Numbered from the stretch's first letter, positions 51,111 to 60,357 are shown. The stretch: 64,000 nt of DNA from Cellulosimicrobium cellulans (GCF_016921195.1 NZ_JAFGYF010000005.1:124001-188000), one strand, 5' to 3'. Notes: generated from the sequence alone by a model not told the origin. A program made the numbers and translations.

Positions 51111-51135
51111 TGATGTCGTTTGATGTCGTTTGATC
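51111..51135. repeat. 10-bp direct repeats in a divergent promoter region
   Basis: TGATGTCGTT occurs twice head to tail, then a half copy TGATC. The units sit one helical turn apart, about 40 bases upstream of the LysM gene and 95 upstream of the divergent hypothetical gene. The spacing would suit a regulator that binds side by side on one DNA face. Confidence 0.55.
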
Positions 51136-51229
51136 GATCTAAGCGCGACATACCGCTCCTGTCCAGAGGGCTTCTCGTGATGTGGACAGGGCGCGGACCG
51201 GTGGCGCGAGGGACCGCTACGGTGTCCCG

Positions 51230-51769
51230 GTGCGATGGGACGCGCTCTTCGACGACCTCGCGGGGCAGCTCGCCGCCGCGGAGTCGCAGGACCGGGCTGC
51301 CGCCGTCGCGGACCTCACCCGCGCGGAGCACGCGACGATCACGCTCGTCGAGCGGCTGCGCGGCACGCCCGGCACCGTGACGCTCGAGCTGCGCGACGGG
51401 TCGGCCGTCACCGGAGAGCTGCGCCAGGCGGCGGACGAGTGGGTGCTCGTGGGCGAGGCCCGACGTCAGCACCTCGTCCCGAGCGGCGCGATCGCGGCCG
51501 TCCAGGGCCTCGGTCGCCATGCCCAGCCCGCGCCCTCGGGGAGGTCGGCACGGCTGGGTCTCGGCCACGCCCTGCGCGCGCTCATGCGCGACCGTCGGCC
51601 CGTCCAGGTGCGCACCTCCGCCGGCGTCTTCCCCGGCTGGGTCGCGCGCGTCGGCAAGGACCACGTCGACCTGGAGGTCGCCCCGGGCAGCGGGCACGGC
51701 TCGCGGGTCGTGCCCTGGTCCGCCGTCCTGTGCGTCAGCGAGTCGGAGACGGGGTTCGTCCCGCGGTGA
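51230..51769 (+). CDS. hypothetical actinobacterial protein (soluble)
   Basis: A 179-residue protein from GTG (VRWDALFDDLAGQLAAAESQDRAA). A helical N-terminal ~50 residues precede two small beta-rich repeats: TVTLELRDGSAVTGELRQAADEWVLVGE and RPVQVRTSAGVFPGWVARVGKDHVDLEV, which look like duplicated Sm-like or SH3-like barrels by pattern. No catalytic residues and no membrane segment. A homologue at this position near secA and an excisionase-type HTH gene is usual in related Actinobacteria, but I know no function. Confidence 0.75.
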   Translation: MRWDALFDDLAGQLAAAESQDRAAAVADLTRAEHATITLVERLRGTPGTVTLELRDGSAVTGELRQAADEWVLVGEARRQHLVPSGAIAAVQGLGRHAQPAPSGRSARLGLGHALRALMRDRRPVQVRTSAGVFPGWVARVGKDHVDLEVAPGSGHGSRVVPWSAVLCVSESETGFVPR

Positions 51770-51852
51770 GGAGCGTGCAGGGGGAGCGCGGGACGCTCGC
51801 GGGGGTTGCCGCGCGGCCCCGTCGGGTCCGAGGTCGAGGATGCGGCGGTCGC

Positions 51853-52068
51853 TCAGCCGTCGAAGTCGCCGGCCTCGATGCGCTGGCGCGTCTGGGCGTA
51901 CATCCGCTGGATGTACGCCTCGAGCTCGCTGACCTCGACGCGCCACTGCCCCCGGCCACCCACCTGGATGGCGGGGAGCTCCCCGGAGCGGACGAGCGCG
52001 TACGCCTGCGCCGCGGAGATGTTGAGCTCGTCCGTGACGTCGGCGAGGGTGAGGAACCGCTGGGCCAT
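51853..52068 (-). CDS. excisionase-family helix-turn-helix DNA-binding protein
   Basis: A 71-residue protein whose bulk is one HTH_17 (MerR-like) domain: RFLTLADVTDELNISAAQAYALVRSGELPAI then GGRGQWRVEVSELEAYIQ. The winged-helix form of this family includes BldC and phage excisionases. There is no mobile element around it, so a chromosomal regulator is more likely. It is divergent from the SAF-domain gene across ~125 bases and convergent with the hypothetical gene. Confidence 0.88.
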   Translation of the reverse strand: MAQRFLTLADVTDELNISAAQAYALVRSGELPAIQVGGRGQWRVEVSELEAYIQRMYAQTRQRIEAGDFDG

Positions 52069-52194
52069 GGCGTCAGTCTGGCACGCGCGCGCCGGGCCAC
52101 GGCGGTCGTCCACAGCCACTGCCGCAGGTGGCGCAGACCCGGGATCATGAAGCCGCGGCACGGCTGACGTGCCGGACGACCGAGGGGGAGATCG

Positions 52195-52899
52195 ATGATG
52201 ACGACGACCACGGAACGACCCGTGGCGGTCGAGCCGGCACCACGGCCCGCCGCGCGCCTGAGGCGGCCCGGCTGGAAGGACCCGCGGCTCCTCGTGGGGA
52301 TCGTGGTGGTCGCGCTGTCCGTGGCCCTCGGGTCGTGGGCCGTGAGCACCGCGAGCCGGACCGTCACCGTCTACGCGGCCGGGGCGGCGCTGACGCCCGG
52401 TACGTCGGTGACCGCGGCGGACCTGCGGGCGGTCGAGGTACGGCTCGGGCCGCAGACGGACCGCTACCTCCTCGTGGCCGACGGGCTCCCGGACGAGGCC
52501 GTCGTCCTGCGGACCGTCGCCGCGGGCGAGCTGGTCCCCGCGTCGTCGCTCGGCGCGTCCGCCGACCTCGCGGTGCGCGCCGTCGCGGTCCCCGTGACGA
52601 CGGGCCTCTCGGAGCGGATCGTCGCCGGGGCGGCGGTCGACGTCTGGTACGTCCCCGAGCCTCCCGCCCCGACCGCCGGTGCCGAGCCGGGCACCACCGC
52701 GGGGGACGAGGCGTCGCAGCCCGAGCTGCTCGTCGGGGGCGTCACCGTCGCGCAGGTCGACGAGGGCGAGGGCACCCTCGTCGTGGGCGGTCCGACGACG
52801 GTCCACCTCCTGGTCGGTGTCGACGACCTCCCGGCCGTGCTCGCGGCGGTGGCCGGGGACGGGACGATCGCGCTCGTCCCCGTCGGGGGTGCGGGATGA
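52195..52899 (+). CDS. SAF-domain (CpaB-like) protein
   Basis: A 234-residue protein with GGGGGAGA ahead of the ATG (two ATGs are adjacent). One membrane segment (LLVGIVVVALSVALGSWAV) at ~35-55 precedes a SAF domain (VTVYAAGAALTPGTSVTAADLRAVEVRL and VLRTVAAGELVPASSLG). CpaB proteins with this fold help assemble Flp/Tad pili. A downstream overlapping gene encodes a CpaE-like ATPase, but no TadA ATPase, secretin or pilin is visible nearby, so a pilus role is not proved. Confidence 0.85.
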   Translation: MMTTTTERPVAVEPAPRPAARLRRPGWKDPRLLVGIVVVALSVALGSWAVSTASRTVTVYAAGAALTPGTSVTAADLRAVEVRLGPQTDRYLLVADGLPDEAVVLRTVAAGELVPASSLGASADLAVRAVAVPVTTGLSERIVAGAAVDVWYVPEPPAPTAGAEPGTTAGDEASQPELLVGGVTVAQVDEGEGTLVVGGPTTVHLLVGVDDLPAVLAAVAGDGTIALVPVGGAG

Positions 52900-54272
52900 G
52901 CGGCGCGACCGCGGTCGCGACCGTCCTGTGCGCGGTCCGGGGCGCGCGCGAGGCCGAGGTGGTCACGACGCTCGCCGCCCCGGGTCTCCAGGTCACGCGG
53001 CGGTGCGCAGACGTCGTCGAGCTGCTCGCCGCCGCGGCGGCGGGTGCGGGCCGGGTCGCCGTCGTGTCGTGCGACCTGCCCGCGCTGGACCGGCAGGCGG
53101 TCGCCGACCTGCACGCCCACGACGTCCGGATCGTCGCGCTCGCCCCGGCCGGGACGTGGGAGGAGGGACGGGTGCGGGCCTTCGGGGTCGACGCGGTCGT
53201 CGACCTGGACTCCGCCCCGGACACGCTGCGCGACGTCGTCCGGGCCGTCCTGCCGTCGCGCGAGGCGGCCACGGGTGCCCCCGGTGCGCCCCGGGAGGCC
53301 GTCGGCGCCGGCGCCACGGACCCCGGGCCCCAGCCCCGCCGAGGACGGACCGTCGCCGTGTGGGGGCCGACCGGCGCACCCGGTCGTACGACCGTGGCGA
53401 CGAACCTCGCCGCCGAGCTCGCGGGACCGGCGCCCGCGAGGCGTACCCGTCCGCCGCGCCGGGCGCGGCGCTCCGCGGACGGGGACGTCCCTGGCCCCGT
53501 CCTGCCGGCACCCGACGCGGAGGTCCTGCTCGTCGACGCGGACACGTACGGCGGGAGCGTCGCCCAGCGCCTCGGCCTGCTGGACGAGTCACCGGGGCTC
53601 GCCGCCGCGGCCCGGAGCGCGGGCCAGGGGGCGCTCGACGCCGCGGGCCTGCTCGCCCTGGCCCCGACCGTCGTGCCGCGGGTCCGGGTCCTCACCGGGC
53701 TGACCCGAGCGGCTCGGTGGCCCGAGCTGCCCGGGGCGTCGCTCGACGCGGTGTGGGAAGTCGGGCGGTCCGTCGCGGACTGGACGGTCGTCGACTGCGG
53801 GTTCGGGATCGAGCGGGACGAGCTCCTGACGTACGACACCCGGGCACCGCAGCGCAACGACGCGACGTGGAGCGCGCTCGCGGCCGCGGACGTGGTGGTC
53901 GTCGTCGGCGCGGGCGACCCCGTCGGGCTCCAGCGTCTGGTCCGTGCGCTCGACGAGCTCGGCGAGACGGGCGCCTGCGTCGGCGCGGCGCGCGTCGTCG
54001 TGGTGAACCGCGTGCGCTCGAGCGTCGTCGGGCCCCGGCCCGAGCGAGCGGTGCGCGACGCGATGGCCCGCTATGCGAGCGTCGACGACCTCCACGTCGT
54101 GCCCGAGGACGCCGCGGTCGACCTCGGTCTCCGCGAGGGCCGGACGCTCGCGGAGTCGGCGCCCGCGAGCCCCGCCCGTCGCGCCCTCGCGCGGCTCGCC
54201 GCGCACGTGCGGGAGGCGGCGCCGCCCGGGCGTGGTGCGGCGCACGGACTCGCGCTCGAGGCGGCACACTGA
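52896..54272 (+). CDS. CpaE-like MinD/ParA-fold protein with deviant P-loop
   Basis: A 458-residue protein overlapping the SAF gene stop (ATGA). Residues 1-130 look like a receiver-like domain lacking phosphorylation residues (VVSCDLPALDRQAVADLHAH). A ~30-residue linker leads to the ATPase-like domain: TVAVWGPTGAPGRTTVATNLAAEL is the P-loop region, where the usual Lys residues of GKT are replaced (G-R-T-T). Later segments (VLLVDADTYGGSVAQRLGL and WTVVDCGFGIERDEL) are of MinD type. ATP hydrolysis may be weak or absent. It pairs with the CpaB-like gene upstream; a septum or pole-localisation role is only a suggestion. Confidence 0.82.
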   Translation: MSGATAVATVLCAVRGAREAEVVTTLAAPGLQVTRRCADVVELLAAAAAGAGRVAVVSCDLPALDRQAVADLHAHDVRIVALAPAGTWEEGRVRAFGVDAVVDLDSAPDTLRDVVRAVLPSREAATGAPGAPREAVGAGATDPGPQPRRGRTVAVWGPTGAPGRTTVATNLAAELAGPAPARRTRPPRRARRSADGDVPGPVLPAPDAEVLLVDADTYGGSVAQRLGLLDESPGLAAAARSAGQGALDAAGLLALAPTVVPRVRVLTGLTRAARWPELPGASLDAVWEVGRSVADWTVVDCGFGIERDELLTYDTRAPQRNDATWSALAAADVVVVVGAGDPVGLQRLVRALDELGETGACVGAARVVVVNRVRSSVVGPRPERAVRDAMARYASVDDLHVVPEDAAVDLGLREGRTLAESAPASPARRALARLAAHVREAAPPGRGAAHGLALEAAH

Positions 54273-54276
54273 ACCC

Positions 54277-54807
54277 ATGCGCATCTACCTCCCCGCGACG
54301 CTCGACGAGCTCGACGCCGTCAGCGTGACCGCCGACGCCGCCCGCTGGAGCGTCGCCCCGCGCGGCGCCCACGCCGTGACCGCCGCGCTGACGCGCGCGC
54401 TGCCCGACGAGGACGAGGAGGGCCTTGAGTACGCGGCCGCGCTCGAGGCGGCGGACGACTCGCTCGCGCTCGTCGCGGCGCGCCCGGACGCGCCGCGCCA
54501 GCGGCTCGTCGTGACGCTCGAGGTGCCCGACGGCGCGGTGCAGGTCGTGGGCGGCGACGACTCGGACGACGAGGACGCGCCGGCACCGAGCGCGGTCGAG
54601 ATCCTGCGGACCGTGCCCGACGTCGCGATCGTCTGCGTGCACGTCGACGAGCCCGAGGCGGTCGAGGACGTCGAGGCGGTGCTCGCCGCCGCCGACGACG
54701 ACGGCCCCGGTGCCGACGCCGCGCTGGACGCGGCGATCGATCGCGTCAACGAGCGCGACCTGCTCTGGTACGACTGGTCGGAGCTCAAGGACGTGCCGCG
54801 CGGCTGA
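54277..54807 (+). CDS. DUF6912 family protein
   Basis: A 176-residue, very acidic protein starting MRIYLPATLDELDAV, the typical start of this actinobacterial family. Helical segments (AHAVTAALTRALPDEDEEGLEYAAALEAADDSL), a strand-rich middle (RLVVTLEVPDG) and the C-terminal RDLLWYDWSELKDVP are visible. No function is known to me. It follows the CpaE-like gene by four bases and is probably cotranscribed. Confidence 0.7.
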   Translation: MRIYLPATLDELDAVSVTADAARWSVAPRGAHAVTAALTRALPDEDEEGLEYAAALEAADDSLALVAARPDAPRQRLVVTLEVPDGAVQVVGGDDSDDEDAPAPSAVEILRTVPDVAIVCVHVDEPEAVEDVEAVLAAADDDGPGADAALDAAIDRVNERDLLWYDWSELKDVPRG

Positions 54808-54870
54808 CGGCTGCGCGGGGCGGAGCGGCCGACCGGCCGGGAGCCGGGCGGTGCCCGACGGCGGTCCGCG

Positions 54871-55665
54871 TCAGCCGAGGCGGCCGAGCACCTCGTCGTG
54901 GAGCAGGCCGTTCGTCGCGACGGCGTTGCCGCCCCACGGCCCGTCGGCGCCGTCGAGCGACGTGAACCGGCCGCCCGCCTCGGTGACGATGGGGACGAGC
55001 GCGGCCATGTCGTAGAGCTCGAGCTCGGGCTCGGCCGCGGCGTCGACCGCGCCCTCGGCGACGAGCATGTACGACCAGAAGTCGCCGTAGCCGCGCGTGC
55101 GCCACGCGTCGCGCATGAGGTCGAGGAACGGCTCGAGCTTGCCGCGCTCCTCCCAGCCGTCGAGCGACGCGTAGGCGAGCGACGCGTCGGACCACGACGA
55201 GACGCCCGACACCTGCAGCCGTGACGCGGCGGCGAGCGACTTGCCCGTCCACGCGCCGGTGCCCTTCGCGGCCCACCAGCGCCGACCCAGCGCGGGCGCC
55301 GAGACGAGCCCGACGACGACCTCGTCGCCGTCGGCGAGCGCGATGAGCGTCGCCCACACCGGGACACCGCGCACGAAGTTCTTGGTCCCGTCGATCGGGT
55401 CCACGATCCAGCGCCGGGCGCCGTGGCCGGTCTCGCCGTACTCCTCGCCGACGATCGCGTCGCGGCCGCGCGCCCGGCCGAGCTGGCTGCGGATGATCTC
55501 CTCGGCGGTGCGGTCGGCGTCGCTCACGGGCGTCGAGTCCGGCTTCGACTCGACGTGCAGGTCGAGGGCCTTGAACCGGGACATCGTGTGGGCGTCGACC
55601 TGGTCGGCGATCACGTGGGCGAGGCGCAGGTCGTCGTCGTAGCCGCGCGTCGAGGGGGGCGTCAT
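54871..55665 (-). CDS. hisN: histidinol-phosphatase / inositol-monophosphatase family enzyme
   Basis: A 264-residue lithium-sensitive phosphatase-fold enzyme. Metal ligands are present in VGEEYGE, IVDPIDGTKNFVRG (the DPxDGT motif) and YDMAALVPIVTEAGG. STPVSDADRTAEE and NAVATNGLLHDEVL fit the actinobacterial HisN branch, which removes phosphate from histidinol phosphate in histidine synthesis. An inositol phosphatase remains possible. It lies downstream of rsgA and aroA on the minus strand, the usual actinobacterial order. Confidence 0.9.
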   Translation of the reverse strand: MTPPSTRGYDDDLRLAHVIADQVDAHTMSRFKALDLHVESKPDSTPVSDADRTAEEIIRSQLGRARGRDAIVGEEYGETGHGARRWIVDPIDGTKNFVRGVPVWATLIALADGDEVVVGLVSAPALGRRWWAAKGTGAWTGKSLAAASRLQVSGVSSWSDASLAYASLDGWEERGKLEPFLDLMRDAWRTRGYGDFWSYMLVAEGAVDAAAEPELELYDMAALVPIVTEAGGRFTSLDGADGPWGGNAVATNGLLHDEVLGRLG

Positions 55666-55721
55666 GGCTCACACCGTAGCGGTGCGTGCCGCGGTGGTGG
55701 GGAGCGCCGCGCGGTCCGGGC

Positions 55722-56798
55722 TCAGGCCGCGCCGGTGCGCGAGGCGAGCACCCGGCGGAACGACTCGAGCCGGGCGGCGCGCGCGGCGCGCGTCTCGTCG
55801 TCGGGCGACGCCGCGACCCACTCGTCGAGCGCGCAGTCCGGGGCGTAGTCGAGGTGCGTGCACCCGCGCGGGCAGTCCGCGGCGACGGCGTCGAGGTCCT
55901 CGAACGCGCGCAGCAGGTGGTCGACCTGCACGTGCGCGAGGCCGAACGACCGCACGCCGGGCGTGTCGATCACCCAGCCGCCGCCGGGCAGGCGCAGCGC
56001 GACGGCCGAGGTCGACGTGTGCCGGCCGCGGCCCGTGACGTCGTTGACGTGGCCCGTCGCACGCTGCGCGTCCGGGACGAGCGCGTTGACCAGCGTCGAC
56101 TTGCCGACCCCCGAGTGCCCGACGAACACCGACGTGCGCCCGGCCAGCGCCTCGCGCACCGCGTCGAGCGGCTCGATCGCCCAGCCGTCCGGCGCGAGGC
56201 CGTCGGGCGCGCGGCGCGTCACGACGACGGACACCCCGAGCGGCTCGTACAGCGCGCGCAGGGGACCGGGGTCGGCGAGGTCGGCCTTCGTGAGGCACAG
56301 GAGGACGTCCATGCCGGCGTCGTACGCGGCGACCACGCACCGGTCGATCATGCGCGTGCGCGGCTCGGGCTCGGCGAGCGCCGTGACGACGACGAGCTGG
56401 TCGGCGTTGGCGACGATCACGCGCTCGTACGGGTCGGTGTCGTCCGCGGTGCGCCGCAGCACGGACGAGCGGTCCTGGATGCGGACGATCCGGGCGAGCG
56501 AGCCGTCGTCCCCGGACACGTCGCCGACGAGGTCCACCCGGTCCCCGCACACGATGCGCGTGCGGCCGAGCTCGCGCGCCTTCATCGCGAGGACCGTGCG
56601 CTCGTCCTCGGCGCGCACCGCGCTGCCGTCCCCGCTGCCGTCGTCGCCCACGAGCAGCGTGTAGCGGCCTCGGTCCACGCCGGTGACGAAGCCCGTGACC
56701 GCGTCGGCGTGCTCGGGCCGCTGCTTGGTGCGCGGGCGGCTGCTGCGCTTGCCCGGGCGCGACCGGAAGTCGGACTCGTCCGGGACGCGACGCGCCAT
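55722..56798 (-). CDS. rsgA: ribosome small-subunit GTPase RsgA
   Basis: A 358-residue circularly permuted GTPase that helps mature the 30S subunit. The motifs appear in permuted order: G4 CLTKADL, then G1 GHSGVGKST, then G3 DTPG. An N-terminal OB-fold part contains RIVCGDRVDLVGDV. A C-terminal zinc site is given by CPRGCTH and the following DC. The ATG overlaps the aroA stop by one base; the longer open frame to 56855 runs into aroA and is disfavoured. Confidence 0.94.
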   Translation of the reverse strand: MARRVPDESDFRSRPGKRSSRPRTKQRPEHADAVTGFVTGVDRGRYTLLVGDDGSGDGSAVRAEDERTVLAMKARELGRTRIVCGDRVDLVGDVSGDDGSLARIVRIQDRSSVLRRTADDTDPYERVIVANADQLVVVTALAEPEPRTRMIDRCVVAAYDAGMDVLLCLTKADLADPGPLRALYEPLGVSVVVTRRAPDGLAPDGWAIEPLDAVREALAGRTSVFVGHSGVGKSTLVNALVPDAQRATGHVNDVTGRGRHTSTSAVALRLPGGGWVIDTPGVRSFGLAHVQVDHLLRAFEDLDAVAADCPRGCTHLDYAPDCALDEWVAASPDDETRAARAARLESFRRVLASRTGAA

Positions 56799-58153
56799 CA
56801 GCGGGCCGCCGCTCCCGTGCCGGTTGCCGCCCCGCCTCCGAGCATGCGCTCCCACATGCCCGCGAACCCGGGCAGCGTCTTGGCCGTCGTCTCGACGTTC
56901 TCGACCCCCACGCCCGGGACGCGCAGGCCGATCACGGCCGCGGACGTCGCCATGCGGTGGTCGTGGTACGTGCGGAACAGCGCACCGTGCAGGGGGCGCG
57001 GGGTGATGACGAGACCGTCACGCGTCTCCTCCGCCTGCCCGCCGAGACGCGTGATCTCCGTCGCGAGCGCGGCCAGACGGTCGGTCTCGTGCCCGCGCAG
57101 GTGCGCGATGCCGCGCAGGCGGCTGGGGGAGTCGGCGAGGGCGGCGAGCGCGGCGATCGTCGGCGCGAGCTCGCCGGCGGCGTGCAGGTCGACGTCGACG
57201 CCGCGCACCTCGCCCGTGCCCGTCACGGAGAGCACGTCGCCGTCCAGCGACGCGGTCGCGCCCATCGACTCGAGCAGCTCGGGGACCATCGCGCCCGGCT
57301 GGGTCGTCTCCGTCGGCCAGCCCGTGACGCGCACGGTGCCGCCCGCGACGAGCGCGGCGGCGAGGAACGGCGCGGCGTTCGACAGGTCGGGCTCGACCTG
57401 CACGTCGCGGGCCGCGATCGGCCCCGGCTCGACGCGCCAGATGGCAGGCCGGGAGTCGTCGACGACGACGCCGACCTCGCGCAGGACCTCGACCGTCATC
57501 TCGATGTGGGGCATGCTCGGCAGCGTGTGGCCGATGTGCCGGACGGTGAGGCCCTGGTCGTAGCGCGCGGCGGCCAGCAGGAGCCCGGAGACGAACTGGC
57601 TCGACGCCGACGCGTCCACGTCGACGGCCCCACCGCGCACCCGGCCGCGGCCGCGGATCGTGAAGGGGAGCGTCGTCGGCAGCCGGTCGCCGTCGCCCTC
57701 GACCGGCACGTCGAGGGCGCTGAGCGCGGCGAGCACCGGGCCCATGGGCCGCACGCGCGCCTCCGCGTCGCCGTCGAACCGCACCGCGCCGTCGGCGAGC
57801 GCCGCGAGCGGCGGGAGGAAGCGCATGACGGTGCCGGCCAGGCCGCAGTCGACCTCCACGGGGCCGCGGAGCGGGCCGGGGGTGACGAGCAGCTCGCTGG
57901 GGGACGCGCCCTCCTCGACGACAACGCCGAGCGTGCGCAGGGCGGCGATCATGAGGTCGGCGTCGCGGCTGCGCAGCGCGCCGCGCAGCGTCCCGGGGCC
58001 GTCGGCGAGCGCGGCCAGCACGAGCAGCCGGTTCGTCAGCGACTTCGACCCCGGGACCTCGACCGTCGCGTCGAGGGGCCCGCCCGCCGTGGGCGCGGCC
58101 CAGCCCTCGTCGACGGCGGGGGGCACGGGCGCGGCGGAGGGCGAGGTCGTCAT
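56798..58153 (-). CDS. aroA: 3-phosphoshikimate 1-carboxyvinyltransferase (EPSP synthase)
   Basis: A 451-residue shikimate-pathway enzyme joining shikimate 3-phosphate and PEP. Signatures: [65 protein letters not shown] and [17 protein letters not shown]. Length is normal for the family. It overlaps rsgA and is 71 bases downstream of the DoxX-like gene. The ATG (MTTSPSAAP) is clear. Confidence 0.96.
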   Translation of the reverse strand: MTTSPSAAPVPPAVDEGWAAPTAGGPLDATVEVPGSKSLTNRLLVLAALADGPGTLRGALRSRDADLMIAALRTLGVVVEEGASPSELLVTPGPLRGPVEVDCGLAGTVMRFLPPLAALADGAVRFDGDAEARVRPMGPVLAALSALDVPVEGDGDRLPTTLPFTIRGRGRVRGGAVDVDASASSQFVSGLLLAAARYDQGLTVRHIGHTLPSMPHIEMTVEVLREVGVVVDDSRPAIWRVEPGPIAARDVQVEPDLSNAAPFLAAALVAGGTVRVTGWPTETTQPGAMVPELLESMGATASLDGDVLSVTGTGEVRGVDVDLHAAGELAPTIAALAALADSPSRLRGIAHLRGHETDRLAALATEITRLGGQAEETRDGLVITPRPLHGALFRTYHDHRMATSAAVIGLRVPGVGVENVETTAKTLPGFAGMWERMLGGGAATGTGAAAR

Positions 58154-58224
58154 GGCCTCCAGGCTAGTGGAGGCACCGCGCCCGACGGCGGAGGGTCCCG
58201 CCGCGCGGACGCGTCACCAACGCA

Positions 58225-58950
58225 TCAGGCGACCTTCGCGCGGACCGCGGCCTCGGCGTCGTGCACCGCACCCGCGGCGAGGGTCGCGGCGTGCTCGGCG
58301 GCCTCCTGCGCGGCCTTCGTGGCGCGCCGTGCCGAGCGTCCCGCCTCCTTCGCGGCGAGCCGCGTCGATCGCCTCGCCTCCTTCGCGGCGTGCTTCGCCG
58401 AGCGCCCCACGCCCTTCGCGGCTCCTCGTGCCGAGGCCGAGACGTCCTTCGCGGCAGCCTTGGCGCCGGAGACCACGGCTTCCTGCTTCGCCTGCTTCGC
58501 GAGCGCGAGGTCGTGCCGCGCCTTCGCCAGGCGCCACTGCACGCCCGGGCGGCCCTCGTAGTCCGCGCCCGCGATGAGTGCCGCGCCGATCGCGCCGACG
58601 TTCGCGACGAACTTCCGCGTGCGCTCGGCGCGCGTCGCCTCCCCGCCGGTGAACGGCTGGTTGACGACCGCCAGCGGCACCGTGAGCGCGGCGAGCGTCA
58701 GTGCGGCCGTGCGGGGAGCCTTGCCGACGGCGAGGAACAGCCCGGCGACGGCCGTCGCCGCACCGTGCGCGCGCACGAGCGTCGCGACCTGCTTCTCGCT
58801 GAGCGGAGCCTCGATGCCGGCGCTCTTCTCGACGAGCTCGACGCCCGAGCGCGCGGCTCGCACGTGCTCGGCGGGCTTGAGCGCGGCCTGGAGCCCGTCG
58901 TAGACGAACCACGAGGCCAGCATGGGCCTCGCGACGTGACGCAGCAGCAT
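58225..58950 (-). CDS. DoxX-family membrane protein with histone H1-like tail
   Basis: A 241-residue protein in two parts. Residues 1-145 are a DoxX-like membrane domain: [23 protein letters not shown], then hydrophobic segments at AAVAGLF and [16 protein letters not shown], and [17 protein letters not shown]. Residues ~150-241 are a Lys/Ala/Arg-rich tail of repeats such as [24 protein letters not shown] and [11 protein letters not shown], resembling the nucleic-acid-binding tails of actinobacterial HupB and H1-like proteins. DoxX proteins act in thiol and redox resistance in mycobacteria. The neighbouring sigR gene fits that theme. Confidence 0.8.
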   Translation of the reverse strand: MLLRHVARPMLASWFVYDGLQAALKPAEHVRAARSGVELVEKSAGIEAPLSEKQVATLVRAHGAATAVAGLFLAVGKAPRTAALTLAALTVPLAVVNQPFTGGEATRAERTRKFVANVGAIGAALIAGADYEGRPGVQWRLAKARHDLALAKQAKQEAVVSGAKAAAKDVSASARGAAKGVGRSAKHAAKEARRSTRLAAKEAGRSARRATKAAQEAAEHAATLAAGAVHDAEAAVRAKVA

Positions 58951-59064
58951 CGGTTCTTCTCCTCATCGCCGGTGTCTCGCCGGCGCGCGCCTGGGGCGCC
59001 CACCGGTGGGTCCCAGCCTGCCGCGACCGCCGGGTCGGCGCCACCCACGGACCGTGCGGCCCGC

Positions 59065-59091
59065 GGGAATGCGCGCGGCCACGCCGAGGTT
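59065..59091 (+). promoter_or_regulatory. SigR-type promoter upstream of sigR
   Basis: GGGAAT, exactly 18 bases, then GTT: a perfect match to the actinobacterial SigR consensus. It would make sigR self-activating during thiol stress. Transcription would begin near 59098-59101, where an in-frame GTG opens the sigR frame 55 codons before the chosen ATG. Confidence 0.75.
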
Positions 59092-59265
59092 GCACCACTC
59101 GTGACCGCCCTCCTCGAGACCCCCGTACCCGCCGCCCGGGCCGTGCCGCCGACCCCGGGGACACCGGCGTCGGACGCCGCGTTCGCCGCCGCGTGGTCGG
59201 TGCCGAGCGGTGCGCGGGTCGCCTCATCGAACACCCAGACGAACGGGGGACTAGGCTCGTTGTTG

Positions 59266-59982
59266 ATGACAGAGCGAATCTCCGGCAGCGACGTCTCCGG
59301 CAGCCCCGCGACGGCGTCGGGAACGACGCCGGTCGAGGGCGCGACGCTGCCCACGGACACGGACGCCGAGGACACGAACCGCGCGCCGCAGACCGAGAGC
59401 GACGCCGCGCGCGCCGCACGGTTCGAGCAGGACGCGCTGCAGTACCTCGACCAGCTGTACTCCGCGGCGCTGCGCATGACGCGCAACCCGTCGGACGCCG
59501 AGGACCTGGTGCAGGAGACGTTCGCGAAGGCGTTCGCGGCGTTCCACCAGTACCGGCCGGGCACGAACCTCAAGGCGTGGCTGTACCGCATCCTCACGAA
59601 CACGTTCATCAACACGTACCGCAAGAAGCAGCGCGAGCCGCAGCAGGCTCAGACGGACGACGTCGAGGACTGGCAGATCGCGCGTGCGGCGTCGCACACG
59701 TCGCAGGGGCTGCGCTCCGCCGAGGCGGAGGCGCTCGACCGCCTGCCGGACTCGGACGTCAAGCGCGCGCTGCAGGAGCTGCCCGAGGACCGGCGCATGG
59801 TCGTGTACTACGCGGACGTCGAGGGCTTCCCGTACAAGGAGATCGCGGAGATCATGGGGACACCGATCGGCACGGTCATGTCCCGCCTGCACCGAGGCAG
59901 GCGCCAGCTGCGCGAGCTGCTGGCCGACTACGCCGCGAGGCGAGGACTGGTGGGGGCCAAGAGCCCCGGAGGTGAGTCGTGA
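59266..59982 (+). CDS. sigR: thiol-oxidative-stress ECF sigma factor SigR
   Basis: A 238-residue group IV sigma factor of the SigR/SigH type. Region 2: [48 protein letters not shown]-like core with the AEDLVQET and [12 protein letters not shown] blocks. Region 4: [44 protein letters not shown]. It directs thioredoxin, mycothiol and protease genes when its anti-sigma partner is oxidised. The ATG at 59266 is preceded by TTG codons without a good ribosome site. A longer isoform from GTG 59101 is possible from the SigR-type promoter. The stop overlaps rsrA (GTGA). Confidence 0.95.
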   Translation: MTERISGSDVSGSPATASGTTPVEGATLPTDTDAEDTNRAPQTESDAARAARFEQDALQYLDQLYSAALRMTRNPSDAEDLVQETFAKAFAAFHQYRPGTNLKAWLYRILTNTFINTYRKKQREPQQAQTDDVEDWQIARAASHTSQGLRSAEAEALDRLPDSDVKRALQELPEDRRMVVYYADVEGFPYKEIAEIMGTPIGTVMSRLHRGRRQLRELLADYAARRGLVGAKSPGGES

Positions 59983-60317
59983 GCACGTCAGAGATCCGTG
60001 AGCCCGGGCGGGGCGCCGTCGATGAGCAGGTGACCCCGATCCCGCACTCGACCGCGGGCGAGTCCGAGTGCGAGCACGCGCTCACGCACCTGTACGAGTA
60101 CCTGGACTCGGAGATGACGCCGGACGACGAGCTGCGCATGCGCCAGCACGTCGCGCACTGCTCGCCGTGCCTGGCCGAGCTGAGCATCGAGGAGCTCGTC
60201 AAGCAGCTCGTGCGCCGCTCGTGCCACGAGAAGGCGCCCGCGGGGCTGCGGGAGCGGATCCACACGCAGCTCACGGTCATGGTCACGACGACGACCACGG
60301 TCGTCGAGACCCGCTGA
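59979..60317 (+). CDS. rsrA: zinc-dependent redox anti-sigma factor RsrA
   Basis: A 112-residue ZAS anti-sigma factor, coupled to sigR. The zinc-switch residues are present: Cys31 (ESECEHAL), His57-x3-Cys61-x2-Cys64 (HVAHCSPC) and a further Cys82 near VRRSCHEK. Oxidation forms a disulfide, releases zinc and frees SigR. The C-terminus is Thr/Val-rich and shorter in charge than the N-terminus. Start GTG. A strong terminator follows 40 bases after the stop. Confidence 0.94.
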   Translation: MSTSEIREPGRGAVDEQVTPIPHSTAGESECEHALTHLYEYLDSEMTPDDELRMRQHVAHCSPCLAELSIEELVKQLVRRSCHEKAPAGLRERIHTQLTVMVTTTTTVVETR

Positions 60318-60357
60318 GGCCCGGGGCGCGCGTCAGCGCCGCCCGGAGCGAGAACGG

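Noticed and set aside
51853-52068. HTH gene as a phage excisionase marking a prophage
   Set aside because: No integrase, attachment repeats or phage genes nearby; the surrounding genes are conserved chromosomal ones.
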